Assembly (NCBI RefSeq): GCF_020520425.1
Contig: NC_079487.1
Span: forward strand, 125,510,385-125,574,384
Origin: Spinacia oleracea
Taxonomy: Eukaryota > Streptophyta > Magnoliopsida > Caryophyllales > Amaranthaceae
Direction of reading: 5' to 3'
Length of the DNA: 64,000 nt
The first letter of the stretch is position 1; the number at the start of each line of letters is the position of its first letter. Under the pieces are notes generated by a model. That model was not told the DNA's origin. It did not search any database and saw only the letters and a list, made by a program, of their open reading frames with translations. A program made the position numbers and the translations under genes. Shown piece by piece: positions 12,501-23,500 of this stretch.

Positions 12501-14706
12501 AACAAGAAGACATTGTCTTATGTATAAGACTTTAACAATTATATACCAGGTCAACTAACAATGAACTATGAGTGTGGGTGTGGGTGTGGGTGTGGGTGTG
12601 GGTGCATAAAGACACAAGCAAGCTGCACTACACTTAGATTCCGTTCCATACAATTTACACTTTCAAACCTTTAATAACACCAGAAGCAAATAGCCAAAAG
12701 ATTATTGAAAAAAAAATCACATTAACACTCGAAGTTTTAAAGCTCACTTTTTAGACCACTCTTATCATCATAAGACCCAGAGACAGCACGCGGACCATAG
12801 TTCTCAGCACCGTGATCAGTAATAGAATCTTCAACCCTGAAAGCAACTTTCACTTTGTTAGAAAGATCCAGGTCAGTGTATCCCAAACATTATCATTTGT
12901 TGTCCCTCCTGACCTGTTAATGCCATCTTTTCTGTCTCTTTCTTTATCAAGTCGCCTCCTCTGATCCCGCTCTGCTTTCCCCAATTTATCATTGTCGGCA
13001 TCAGAACCATCAAGATTGAACTCATGATCCTTCTGCGTATAGCGAATAGGGACAAGCATTAGCAGCAAGATCAATACACAAGAAAATAGCACTGCCGGAG
13101 AATAACAAAAATACCCTGTCAACGTGCAGCAGCCTTGTTGAAGGCATGCCTGAATTCCTGTCTCTTAATATAGAATTTTTCCCAGATGGACCATTTTGAC
13201 CTGGTGTTGCTGCTGATGTGTCAGGAAGGAAATGTGTGAATTCCTCAAGAAGGTCCCGGTGGTCTCGGAAGAGTGCAGCTACCTGCACGTAGCGAACATG
13301 ATAAATATGTCAGCTGAGATCATCATAACTAAAACCTTTTGAGAACCTTTGTCCGATATTGATGCATTGTGTCCCATCATATACCCCAACTCCCAAAAGT
13401 TCCTTTTTTGTCAGATCACCTACTTAATGCGTCATTTACCATAAACTAAAAATAATTTGTTTCGAGTCAGTGAGGTGCCAGATCAAAAGAGTGGGATAAG
13501 AAGCAACACAAAATAATCTGCAAATGATTTCTCCACCGTACAACCACCCCCTCCCCTCCACATACACACACACACAAAGATAAAAAATGATAGACAGGCG
13601 TACCTCCTGGTAGACCTCACTTATGGTTTTGTTTTCTTTTCTATACATATTCAAAATATCGAGAAATGACTTGTAAACACGCTCATCGCCATGAAACCGC
13701 AACTGCAATATAAACCAAGTACTATTTAAGCAAAGTTATTTGAAACAGATGATAATCACTAATTACATCCAACAGCCATATTTTTCACCTTTATTTTATT
13801 AACAAAACTGATTGCTTCTTCAAATTCAACTGGCTTCTTCGCAGGAGGATTGTCATCCTCAGGAGGAAGGGTAATTTCATATCCCTTGGGCAAAAAGGTA
13901 TTAAATCCCAATATTAAGTTGCGATGCCCTTTGAACAAATCTTTAACCCTTGCTATTACACCCGTGGTATCAATTCTACAATACACCATACAAAATGTAA
14001 TCAGCAAACAAAATTCCAGAACAATGGTACCAAGATAAAGATCACTCAACAAGCTCAATAACAAACAGACCTTTGAGCTTTAAAATCCTTCATAACTTCT
14101 AAAAATTCATCATATTTCTCCTTCTTATCCTGGAACATGTCCTTTACTGCCTTCAGGTAAGCTAGTGCATCGTTAGTCGTTAATCTCTGTGGTGTAGGTG
14201 CACCAACCCCGCCTCCTCCAACCATTTGAGGCTGCCCAGAGCTTCAATTTACAAAATCCACAATTTCATGAGTCAGAGAGTCTCACTGACAAAATACAAG
14301 CATTCATCAAAATTTTCATTAAAAGCTAACAGGATGAAACGGGGAAAAAAAAGGCCAAGACACCAAAGACCAATACAAACTTATAGTTGATCTACTAAAC
14401 TCGAACACACAAACGAAATACTTAAAGATCAAATCTTTACCTTTAAACATACTAGAAAATACCAATTCGAGATTACAATTACTAATCAATAATCACAACT
14501 ATTAATCAAACATAAATTAAACAATTCAACAGACATATGACTCATCAACAAACCAATATACACAATTAATTAAATTAAATTAATTCAGAATTAAAACCTA
14601 GGAAAAGTGAGGAGAGAGAAAATTACCTCTCTCCGCGATAAGAATTAGCAGGTTGCGGCCGTTTAACTTGAGGCCCTGTGAACACATCATCTCTAGACCT
14701 TTTCAT
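6527..14706 (-). CDS. SIN3-like paired amphipathic helix co-repressor (SNL type), complete
   Basis: Scaffold that brings histone deacetylases to chromatin-bound repressors in the nucleus. Coding exons in gene order: 14706-14627, 14241-14071, 13975-13789, 13702-13604, 13282-13115, 13032-12914, 12836-12748, 12257-12121, 11854-11779, 11691-11662, 11490-11204, 11114-10960, 10749-10622, 10537-10283, 9846-9244, 8980-8889, 8565-7945, 7855-7755, 7657-7519, 7427-7275, 7172-7009, 6931-6820, 6688-6527. They sum to 4128 nt (1375 aa + stop), a usual length for plant SNL proteins. Start MKRSRDDVF is typical of the family. PAH1 is at about residues 46-115, PAH2 131-200 (EEFTHFLPD) and PAH3 305-375 ([11 protein letters not shown]). 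The HDAC-interaction region is about 455-545 ([19 protein letters not shown]). An acidic Ser/Asp/Glu-rich tract follows (about 905-1060), then the Sin3 C-terminal domain. Lys/Arg/Asp/Glu-repeat linkers lie after PAH2 and PAH3. Which SNL paralogue (SNL1-6) cannot be told by eye. Confidence 0.95.
11662..11691 (-). other. 30-bp micro-exon of the SIN3 gene
   Basis: It codes for the end of PAH3 ([10 protein letters not shown]) and is bounded by AG and GT. It restores phase between the exon ending CCT-G at 11779 and the one starting at 11490, and gives the family sequence MSKKSLW across the junction. Gene finders often miss exons this short; without it the downstream frame breaks. Confidence 0.85.
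12570..12604. repeat. GTGTGG hexanucleotide microsatellite in a SIN3 intron
   Basis: About five to six tandem copies of GTGTGG/GTGGGT in the intron between SIN3 coding exons 7 and 8. Likely length-polymorphic; no coding effect. Confidence 0.9.
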
Positions 14707-15400
14707 CCCTAAAAATAAAAACAACTTCTCCTTCTTCAAGGAATCATAGCAGCTCTATTTTCACACACTTAAACACCGAAAATTAATCAAAAGTTCCTGA
14801 AAAAGATGTGGAAAAAAAGAACGCTCGTTCAGCATTTGAAAAACACAAAAACAGATCTAATTAAAAAACAAACAAAATCTAAAATTCTAACAACCTAATT
14901 TGTTCTACCAGATCACAAAAACAAAATGAAAATTAATCGCATTTACTTGAAAATTAAGCAACGGCAATCATAATTAACAACTTAATTAACACAAAATTAG
15001 AACAACAAATCAGAAGAATCAAGCAAAGTAGAACAAACGATAACAAAAAAAATGAAAGGATCGCTGAAAACTTACCACAAAAATCTACAATCTGGTATTC
15101 GAACACAGCAAAAATTAACCAAAAATTAAACCAAACAAAAAAAACGAAGGTGATTAAGAAGAAACCTTAGTTTGAAGCTTCGATTATGATTATTACTATG
15201 TTTGTGATGATGAAATTAGGTTTTGAAAAATCGGAAATAATTAAGATTGGAGAAAATAAGAAGAACAGTTTTTGGAAGCGAGAAAAAAAGAGAGAGAAAT
15301 GGAGGAGGGATTTTTGAGCTTTGTGTTTGTTTGTGTGAGAAGGGTGATAATAAGTTTGTATGTTATGAGAAGGCCCGATGGATAAAAAAAAATTAAAAAA
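14707..15400 (-). other. SIN3 5' leader with a probable 5' UTR intron (14709-15165)
   Basis: The ATG is preceded by only GG after an acceptor (TTTTTATTTTTAG|GG on the minus strand). A donor CTAAG|GTTTC is at 15165. The leader exon would then start near 15300-15400. An alternative donor (GTAAGTTTTC, near 15075) is also present. The region upstream on the minus strand is rich in AG/CT tracts. No clear TATA box was recognised. Confidence 0.5.
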
Positions 15401-15698
15401 AAAAGTTGGATTTAAATTAATTAAATTTGCTACACTCGAAAATTGTAAACGGGAGAGAAATGCCCGGTTTTGAGTTGAACACACTTGTGTGCTTCAAGAG
15501 TCTTCACTACGAATGGGTTTTGGACTTTTGGAGTTTGGACATCTGTACTACATTACTACTCCGTACTACGTATGGGTTTTGGACTTTTGAGTTTTGGATC
15601 AACATTCAAGGCCTTTTTCTCTCTCCAACTTTGTAAGTTGTAACGATTTTGCCCTATATGTGCACTTTTGGAATTTGGATGAACTACTACCAAGTAGT

Positions 15699-16179
15699 GA
15701 GAAATTCCGAGTTAATCTCACTGATTGGAAAAAATTTCCAATCAAATGGCATTTTCGTAAATATTTTGCTTGAAAATTGTAGGTAGTATAATGTTAGGTG
15801 TGGACTGTATATTTGAAGTTATTGATTGCATATTACTCAGTATTGATTGTATACCACTTGCTGTTGACTGTATATTTTATGGTTGCTGATGAATTACTAA
15901 AATGCAATATTGTTCATTGGTAAGTGACTGACTGTATATTTATAGTGGTAGATTGTTTATTAATAGAAGTTTATTGTATATTGTTAGCTGTTGACTGTAT
16001 ATTACATAGTTGTTGATGTACTATGAAAATACAGTAATGACCGTACATGTGGCCCACATTTGATGATATGTCATCGTACTTTAACCCAAAATTAATGGCA
16101 TTTTCGTAATAAAATCATCAATTATTTACGAAAATGCTATTTGATTGGGAAAATCACTGAGATTAACTCGAAAGGGCTC
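15699..16179. mobile_element. Mutator-like (MULE) MITE, 481 bp, with 9-bp target duplication
   Basis: Flanked by a perfect 9-bp direct repeat CCAAGTAGT (15690-15698 and 16180-16188). Long TIRs of about 60 bp: the left end has GAGTTAATCTCACTGATT then CCAATCAAATGGCATTTTCG, and the right end carries the inverse with few mismatches. The interior has repeated GACTGTATATT/TTGACTGTATA blocks and no coding capacity. A 9-bp duplication plus long TIRs fits Mutator-derived MITEs. Confidence 0.85.
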
Positions 16180-16553
16180 CCAAGTAGTAGCAATAATCTT
16201 GTACTTTCTCTTTCTATGTTTTCTCTTGTTTATTTATGCTTATGCAAAGTTATGGGTCGGTTTGACATGTGATTTTATAACTCTATGGAGGTTTTGGACT
16301 CAATTGTAGCCCTAGGGAGAGGGTTGGGCTTTACAGGCCAAGATCAACATGAGTTAGGTACTTTCCCCAAGTTTGTATGTGAACTTGTCAATAAATTGTG
16401 GTTAAACCAAAATATTATGACGCATGAGACATTATATGTTATTCTTCGTGGAATTTTCTAGCACAATCCGGCATTAGGAGTTAAGGATGCACGTTTTGAA
16501 ACCGAAAAATGAAATTTTGAAATGATTTGTAAGTAGTTGTGACATGTCATGGA

Positions 16554-17019
16554 TAATGGTGTTCATCGGTCTAAACCCGGACCGGATCGAGGACCGAAAT
16601 TTTGATTATTCAAGACCTGAAAACCGGACCGATTATGCTTGGACCAAACCCGGACCAGATCGGTTTGGACCGGTTGTCGACCTATTTCTATATATTTTTT
16701 ATTTTATAGAACTTATGGTAAAAAAAACAAAAAATATACATAAAAAACAAAAATTTTAAGTCCTCATTTGGAAGCTAAAATAAAATACATCACAATATAG
16801 TAATATTTACAACATATTAGAGGAGAGAATTAAATTTTTAAATAGTTTATATTATATTTTATTAAGGAAAAATCGGTCCCGTCCAAAACCATGTTTTGGA
16901 CCGGACCAGACCGATGATCGGAAATTGATATTTCTCGACCTAGAGACCGGACCGATTGCCTTCGGTCTGATCCGGCCCGTTCCATGTTTTCGGTCCGGAC
17001 CAATTTTTGCACACCCCTA
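16554..17019. mobile_element. hAT-like MITE, about 466 bp, GGACCG-rich ends
   Basis: The right end is GCACACCCCTA and the left end a decayed TAATGGTGTTCA. Flanks GTCATGGA (16546-16553) and GTCATAAA (17020-17027) match at 6 of 8. Both subterminal regions carry many GGACCGGA/TCCGGTCC words in opposite orientation, giving a strong foldback. The short open frames here are element-derived. Confidence 0.6.
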
Positions 17020-17580
17020 GTCATAAATTCATTTTTCATTTGGTACGAGACTGGTTTCCTATGGCCAATACTTAGGAAGTCACATAATGACTCTATCCTT
17101 TTTCACTTACAAGTTCATGTATTTTATGTCAAAATATTATGTTTGTTCATGAACTTGAATGAATGAACATACAAAGTACATTTTTCATGTTAAAGCTTGG
17201 CTAATTTATTAAATAAACGAACATGAACGAGTTTAAACCGCGCCTGAACTTAAGTACTACGGAGTATAGTTTATTGAAAGTCTTGTCATATTTGCACTCC
17301 TACGTACACGATACTGTATTACAAAAATGTGACTTTAAAAAATTAAATACTCTTATTCTTAAACTGTTTTTTTTAAATACTCCTAATTATTTTTCTCACA
17401 AAAATCTTAAACAGTTAAAAGTGTTAAACCTCAATTCCTCCCAATTAGGTTGCAAACCCCATTTCCCCCAATCCCCAACCAATCCCCAAACTTGCGCCGC
17501 CACCCACCCCACATCACCACCACGCAGCCGCCGCTATCACCTTCGTCTTCACAGACGCCGCCACATACACAAACTCAACG

Positions 17581-20500
17581 ATGTCACAGTCACTAGAGCT
17601 GTTACTGATACAATTCTTGATGCCCGACAACGATGCTCGTCTGCAAGCTGAAGATCAGATAAAGCGTTTAGCAAAAGACCCGGAAGTAGTTCCCGCGTTA
17701 GTTCATCATCTTCGTACTGCTAAAACTCCCGGTGTTCGTCAACTTGCTGCTGTTTTGCTACGTAAGAAGATTACTGGTCATTGGGCTAAGCTTAATCCTC
17801 AGCTTCGTCAAACTGTTAAGCAATCTCTCATTGATAGTATTACTATGGAGATCAGGTTAATGCATTCCCTTATTTTTTTTTGTTTAATTTTAATTATGCA
17901 TTGTGTTTTTTGTTGAATAATGGATAATTGAGAACCAACTTGATAATGTGTTATGGAGGAACCAGCTTGATATAGCTTTTTCTAAAAGTCAAACCTCTAA
18001 TTCACCCCAAAAAGCTCTTTTTCCCTCAAACCTCTCCTAACCAAACACCCCCAATGTCTAATTAAGGAACCAACTTGATAATAGGTTGGGGAGTCGGCTT
18101 GGTCATGGGTGATTGAGGAATTTATTTGATCATGGGTAATTGAGGCACAAACTTGATCACATTGGTAATTGAGGGACCGATTTGTTGATGGGCGGTAATC
18201 AAGGAATCAACTCGAAAATGGGTAATTGAAGAGCTTTGATAATGTGTAATCAAGGGACCAATTTGATGATGGAAATCGAGGAACCAATTTGATGATGGAA
18301 AATTGAGGAGCCAATTTGATGATGAAAATTGAGTAACCAATTTGATGATGAAAATTGAGTAACCAATTTGATGATGGAAAATCGAGGAACCAATTTGATG
18401 AAGGAATATAGAGGAACCGATTTGATGATGGAAAATGGAGGAATTATTGGTAATAGAGTAGCCAGTTGAGGAACCAATTGAGGAATATAGTTTTTAGTTT
18501 TTACTTGTATATATTGAGCGACAAATGGAAACCTATTTGGTAATGGCAGCAGTGGCTTAGATTTTGAACAAAGTTCTTTGATTATATAGCAGCAGTGGCT
18601 TAGATTTTGAAATTTTATGAAAAACACAACGTTTTCAAGAAACGCGAGGTGTTTGATACAGTAGAAAGATGGCAGCTTGTTCAAATTGACTTTAGATTTG
18701 ATTTGCTGTGGACCTTAGTTGCCGCCTTTTCGACTATGGAGACTAATGTCTTGAATCAGAGGATTCTTACAGCTCTATGTTTTTTGCAGTCCACCAGTGC
18801 GACGAGCAAGTGCAAATGTCGTCAGTGTTGTTGCAAAGTATGCTGTTCCTGCTGGAGAGTGGCCTGACTTGTTACCATTTCTTTTTCAATGCAGTCAAAG
18901 TGCACAAGAGGATCACAGAGAGGTATGCTTGACAGCTGCTGCTCTTACTGACAGTTCATAGTTATTTGACATAAGACTTAACTTTAAACTTTAGTTTCAC
19001 ATTCTCTTTACTGGCTGGAATGGTCGAATTGGCTTTTGCATCCAACTGTTTTTCATCTTGCTTCATTACTGTTGATGCTTTTATGTCGACTGATTGGTCC
19101 TCAAGTCCCTCTCTTATCTCTTCAGCTATGTGCGCACATTGTGTGAGATACATACATTCGTTTGTATATTGTTGTAATGGGTTCTATCCTGAGAAGAATG
19201 TCTAGACTCTCAACCATCGAAGCATATCGGCTAATTGAAAGTCCATATGTTACAGGATCATGGGCCATCATTTGACCTTAATTGTTTTTGTTGCAAACTT
19301 TGTGTTCTTATCTCCCTACCTTTAGTGAGCTTTACCCATCAACAGATTTCATACAACCTTCATTTTTTTAGGCTGGGAAGCACTTCATTCTGGTGGCTAA
19401 ATTGCTGAAATGCCTCATGAACGGAGGAACGTAAGTAGTTTCGTTCATTGGGCTTTAAAGGCGTTTGCTATTGCTGTAATAGGTGAATCCTAGAAGTGTA
19501 CTTTAGCGTGTCATGGATTAAGACTAAAGGGTTACAGTTGACATGGCAATTCATATCTGTTGTTAGCCTTAATGGCTTTTGGGGCTAACTACTTCGTAGT
19601 TTATAAGAGCATGTTTAGCAAATACCAAGAGTTTGGACTTCAACCTAATAAAATATAATATTTTATCTTTTTTCTCTCCCCAACACCAAACCCAAACCCA
19701 ACAACATTTGAGCGGTTTAGCAAATACCAAAATTTTACAAGTATGCATCACTTTTCTACCATCTCTTTTGCAATTATAAAAAAAACTATATTGTTTGGTC
19801 CCCATGTGCCACATGTCAAGCATTCCTTGCATCAAATTGGTTTTCCATTTGGTGTTCACGAACACCAAATGTGGCATGGTTTCACTCTCTCTCTTCCTTT
19901 CTCTCTTATCTCTCTACCTATTTTGTAGTTTTTTTATTTCATTCTCTCTCTTGAACACCAATTTTTGGTGTTTGCTAAACGGGCTCTTAATGTCCTCATA
20001 CCAATATTTGTCTTTGTATTTGCCTTATACAGAATCTACAGTGTATGGAATGATTTTTTTAAAGTTTGTCATTATTATTGAAAAGTAAATCAGAGCAGAA
20101 AGCGCTCACAGATTTTGACAGAACCAGAAATAAAACATGGATAGTGACAATGTTACATTATGTTGACCATAAAATTTGCAACATTCCCCACGCAAATACC
20201 CAGTTTGGGGATCCTAATTCATTACAACCTGTAATTTTTTTCAAACTTCCTTGTTCAAGAGGTCTTTTAATAGGATATTCAGCAGTCACCCATGTGTTTA
20301 TTTTGCATGTTTATGTGAATTTTCTTAGTGTGGTTGTTGTACCTGAATCTTTTGTTGTGTGTTGCATTCATTAATGTCCCTCCTATTAGAGACCTAGGAG
20401 GATTTCATAAGCTAATAGACTACACTTTGGGTTTTATGTGCCAGGTTTCATTGATTCTTTTCAGCTCATTGACTGAAACAATAGGGGATACATTTCGACC

Positions 20501-23500
20501 ACATTTTGCGGACCTTCAAAGTCTTTTGCTACGATGTTTGCAGGATGAGACAAGCAGCCGAGTTAGAGTTGCAGCACTCAAGTAATCAGAAGCCTTGTTT
20601 TTAACTTGGTCTTGTACTTCTCCTTGTTTGAGAGTTGCTTTCTTGTTGGTTTATGGTCATAATACATTTTTTTTCCTTTTCCAGGGCTGTGGGGTCTTTT
20701 CTAGAGTTTACACATGATACATCTGAGGTGGTGAGTTTTTATTTTCATCATGCAATTTGTTGCCTGTGTTTCCCCCATTATTAGAAAAGGGGACTCCCGG
20801 GGATTTCTTTTTGTTGCATAACCAAATAGAAAAAAGATAAAAAGAACAAACTTCTTCTGCAACAAAAAGGTTAATTGATTACCAAAACTTTCCAAAAGTA
20901 AGGAAAATAGTAGCTGGTGAGTGTTAGAACAAGGATTCCTGCTTAATTTTGAGTTCTCTTGTAGACATCTAATATTTTGATTCAAAATTTTGAGGGAAAC
21001 CTAGAATTGAGTGGAAATACATTGAAGATTGGATACATTGAACTCTTAAGGCATCCATCAATGTCTTTAATCTTCACACTGGGTTTCGCTGTATCCCGTT
21101 ACATAGTTTGGAAAAGAGTTATCTATTTAGTACTCGAGTCCAAGTACCCGTGTCCCTTTTCACCCTCTTTTTCTGTAATTTTTATTCACCTTCTCAATAA
21201 TCTCCCCCCGCCCCCCACACACACACACAAAAAAAAAACAACTTCTATAGTTTCTTCAACTTCTAAAATTTTTGAGAGCTAAGTTTCTTCAACTTTTGAT
21301 GTCTACATTAGTTATGATTTTTTTTTGGTTTATGCGGGTAGAGGAATGACATTAGTTAGAGCTCAATAGGTTATTAATTTTTGGCAGAGAAATAATTAAT
21401 GCATGTATGAACAAGACTTATTGTAGAACAATTCGATGTTTTCTTGGGGGAAGGGGAAGAAGTTTTATAATTACTATTTGACAAAATCATAGAAGATGAT
21501 AAATTAGTCAATACAACACCAACTAAGAGATGGAGTAAGGTGGAATGAATAAATTAAAAATGGCGTTTTTGATATTGAAGAGATTGTTTTTTTTTGTTGA
21601 TTAATAGATTAATACTACATCCGTCCCTTTTTGTTCTTTACGTTTGGTATCATGCACACAATTTAACGACTATTTAATTTGGATTGAGATTCCTTCTATT
21701 TTTTATTTAAACAAATGCAAATTACGTTTATTTATAATGTTTCCACTTTTACCTAAAATCTAACATTGGGAAAATGTGAAGATTTAATGCTTCAATGGAA
21801 AAGTGGAAGAGATTAAATGACCCAGTGAATTTAATTGGTTCAAATAATCATTTGGCACAACTTTTGACAGATTATTAAGGCATTTATGTGATAGTATAAA
21901 AGGAAAGATTCTCAATGTAAAGAACAAAATGAGACACCATAAACGGAATACGTAAAGAACAAAAGGGCCCTCAATATGGGATATAAAATTATGAAGGAGG
22001 GTGAGCGAGGAAATAAATAAGACTTTATTAGTTTAGAATTAAAATAATCAATCTATTTTGTATAATTTGTCAAGATTCCTCATAAGCAAATAGTTACGAT
22101 AAAATTTGTTTTATTAACATGTGCTCATGGGCACACGTTCGAAAAACGGTATCTTATTTAATCTCAATAAAAGAAAATAAGTTCTATTTTTATATGTTGG
22201 TCAATATTGGAATTTTTTCTCTCGAGGAAACTCCAGCTCCCTTTCCCCATTGTTATTCTGGGTGTTTATGTCAGAGGTACTTGAATAGGGAGGTTGGAGA
22301 TTTGGTGGCCTTCTCCTTCGCTTAAGGGAGATGGTGAACAAACATACTCTGCATGAAAGAAACATTTCAATACAATGGATTTACAGATTTACTACAGTAC
22401 CTATATAACACAGACTCAAATGCTAATGTAGACTGTATCAATAATGTTACCTAATTCGCTAATCACCCCACGTACCACAAACCGAAAAAGAGGAATTATA
22501 ACAGAAAGTATGGACAGTATTCAAGAAGAGTTACAATTAGATCTATAAGACCAAGTCTCAGTTTGGGGGACCCATATATGCATACAAACTTTATGCTTTA
22601 TGACTGATGATAGTATGATACAGAGTAATGGCTCTCTGCTTTATCATACTTTGTTCAGTTTTATCTTTCTTTCTACTTATATTTCTTCTGCATTTGTTGT
22701 TTAAAACCATGAAGTTATCTTTTAGAGGATTCTGAATACCCAAAATTGACCAATATTAATAGACTGTTTCATTGTTCAAGTTAGATATTGTTGAAATTTG
22801 GGAGGGTTTTGTGTGTGGTTATAACAAGATAATTATGTTAATCGCGCAAAGGAAAGATGAATATACTGTTTAAGATGTGTAGGAAGATGTCATCTAAGAA
22901 AAAGTTTGAGAAAAAGAAGTGCCAATAAATCTGCATGTAAGATTAGGCAACCTGGGGAAAACTTTAAATAGAAATAATAAAAAAACTTGCTCTTAGCTGA
23001 TGAAGAAATATGTTTGAGTCTTTGAGATACAGTACTCTAGGTGTCCTGTGATTTCTTTCTAACCATAATGCCCATATGTAACCATAAAGTTGAGGTAACC
23101 TGGGGAATACCCCTTGGCATTTTCCATCTCTTGTGCGATTTGCTTGCCATAGCTGACATATAGCTTGCAAGTACACCAGCTAGATGGCAGAGAAAATAAA
23201 TTCTTAGAACATCTAAAGGTTTGTCTACAAGACTACAATGTAAAAGTTGCCACTTCCATGGTGTTTGACAACCATTTAAAGTTACCTGCATTTCATACGT
23301 ACTATGCGTCAAAGAGGTCGAACCGGATTGTTCTTTTAATAAAAAATAATTACCAGCTTGGTTGATGACTGTAGAAAAGCAGTCATTTCTTCAACAATTA
23401 CTGATGCAATTTAGGTTCTTTTGTTATTTAGGTCAGGTTCAGGGATTTTATACCTGGAATATTGCATGCAGCTAGACAGTGTCTTGCTTCCGGTGAAGAA

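Larger units (their letters stand above)
15401..17580. other. Intergenic region between the divergent SIN3 and importin genes
   Basis: About 2.2 kb shared upstream region. It contains the Mutator-like MITE (15699-16179) and a hAT-like MITE (16554-17019). The last 130 bp before the importin ATG is C-rich and pyrimidine-rich, as in plant leaders. I see no gene here; short open frames at 15427, 16544 and 17223 lack domains. Confidence 0.6.

Noticed and set aside
18060..18480. CRISPR-like array
   Set aside because: Units are degenerate tandem repeats without unique spacers, in a plant intron.
18250..18684. Repetitive minus-strand ORF of 144 codons
   Set aside because: Translation of the intron minisatellite; low-complexity repeat only.
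19374..19433. Exon-like stretch in importin intron 2, with AG before and GTAAG after
   Set aside because: Importin exons 2 and 3 already join in phase with the family sequence; including this piece would insert residues not seen in the family.
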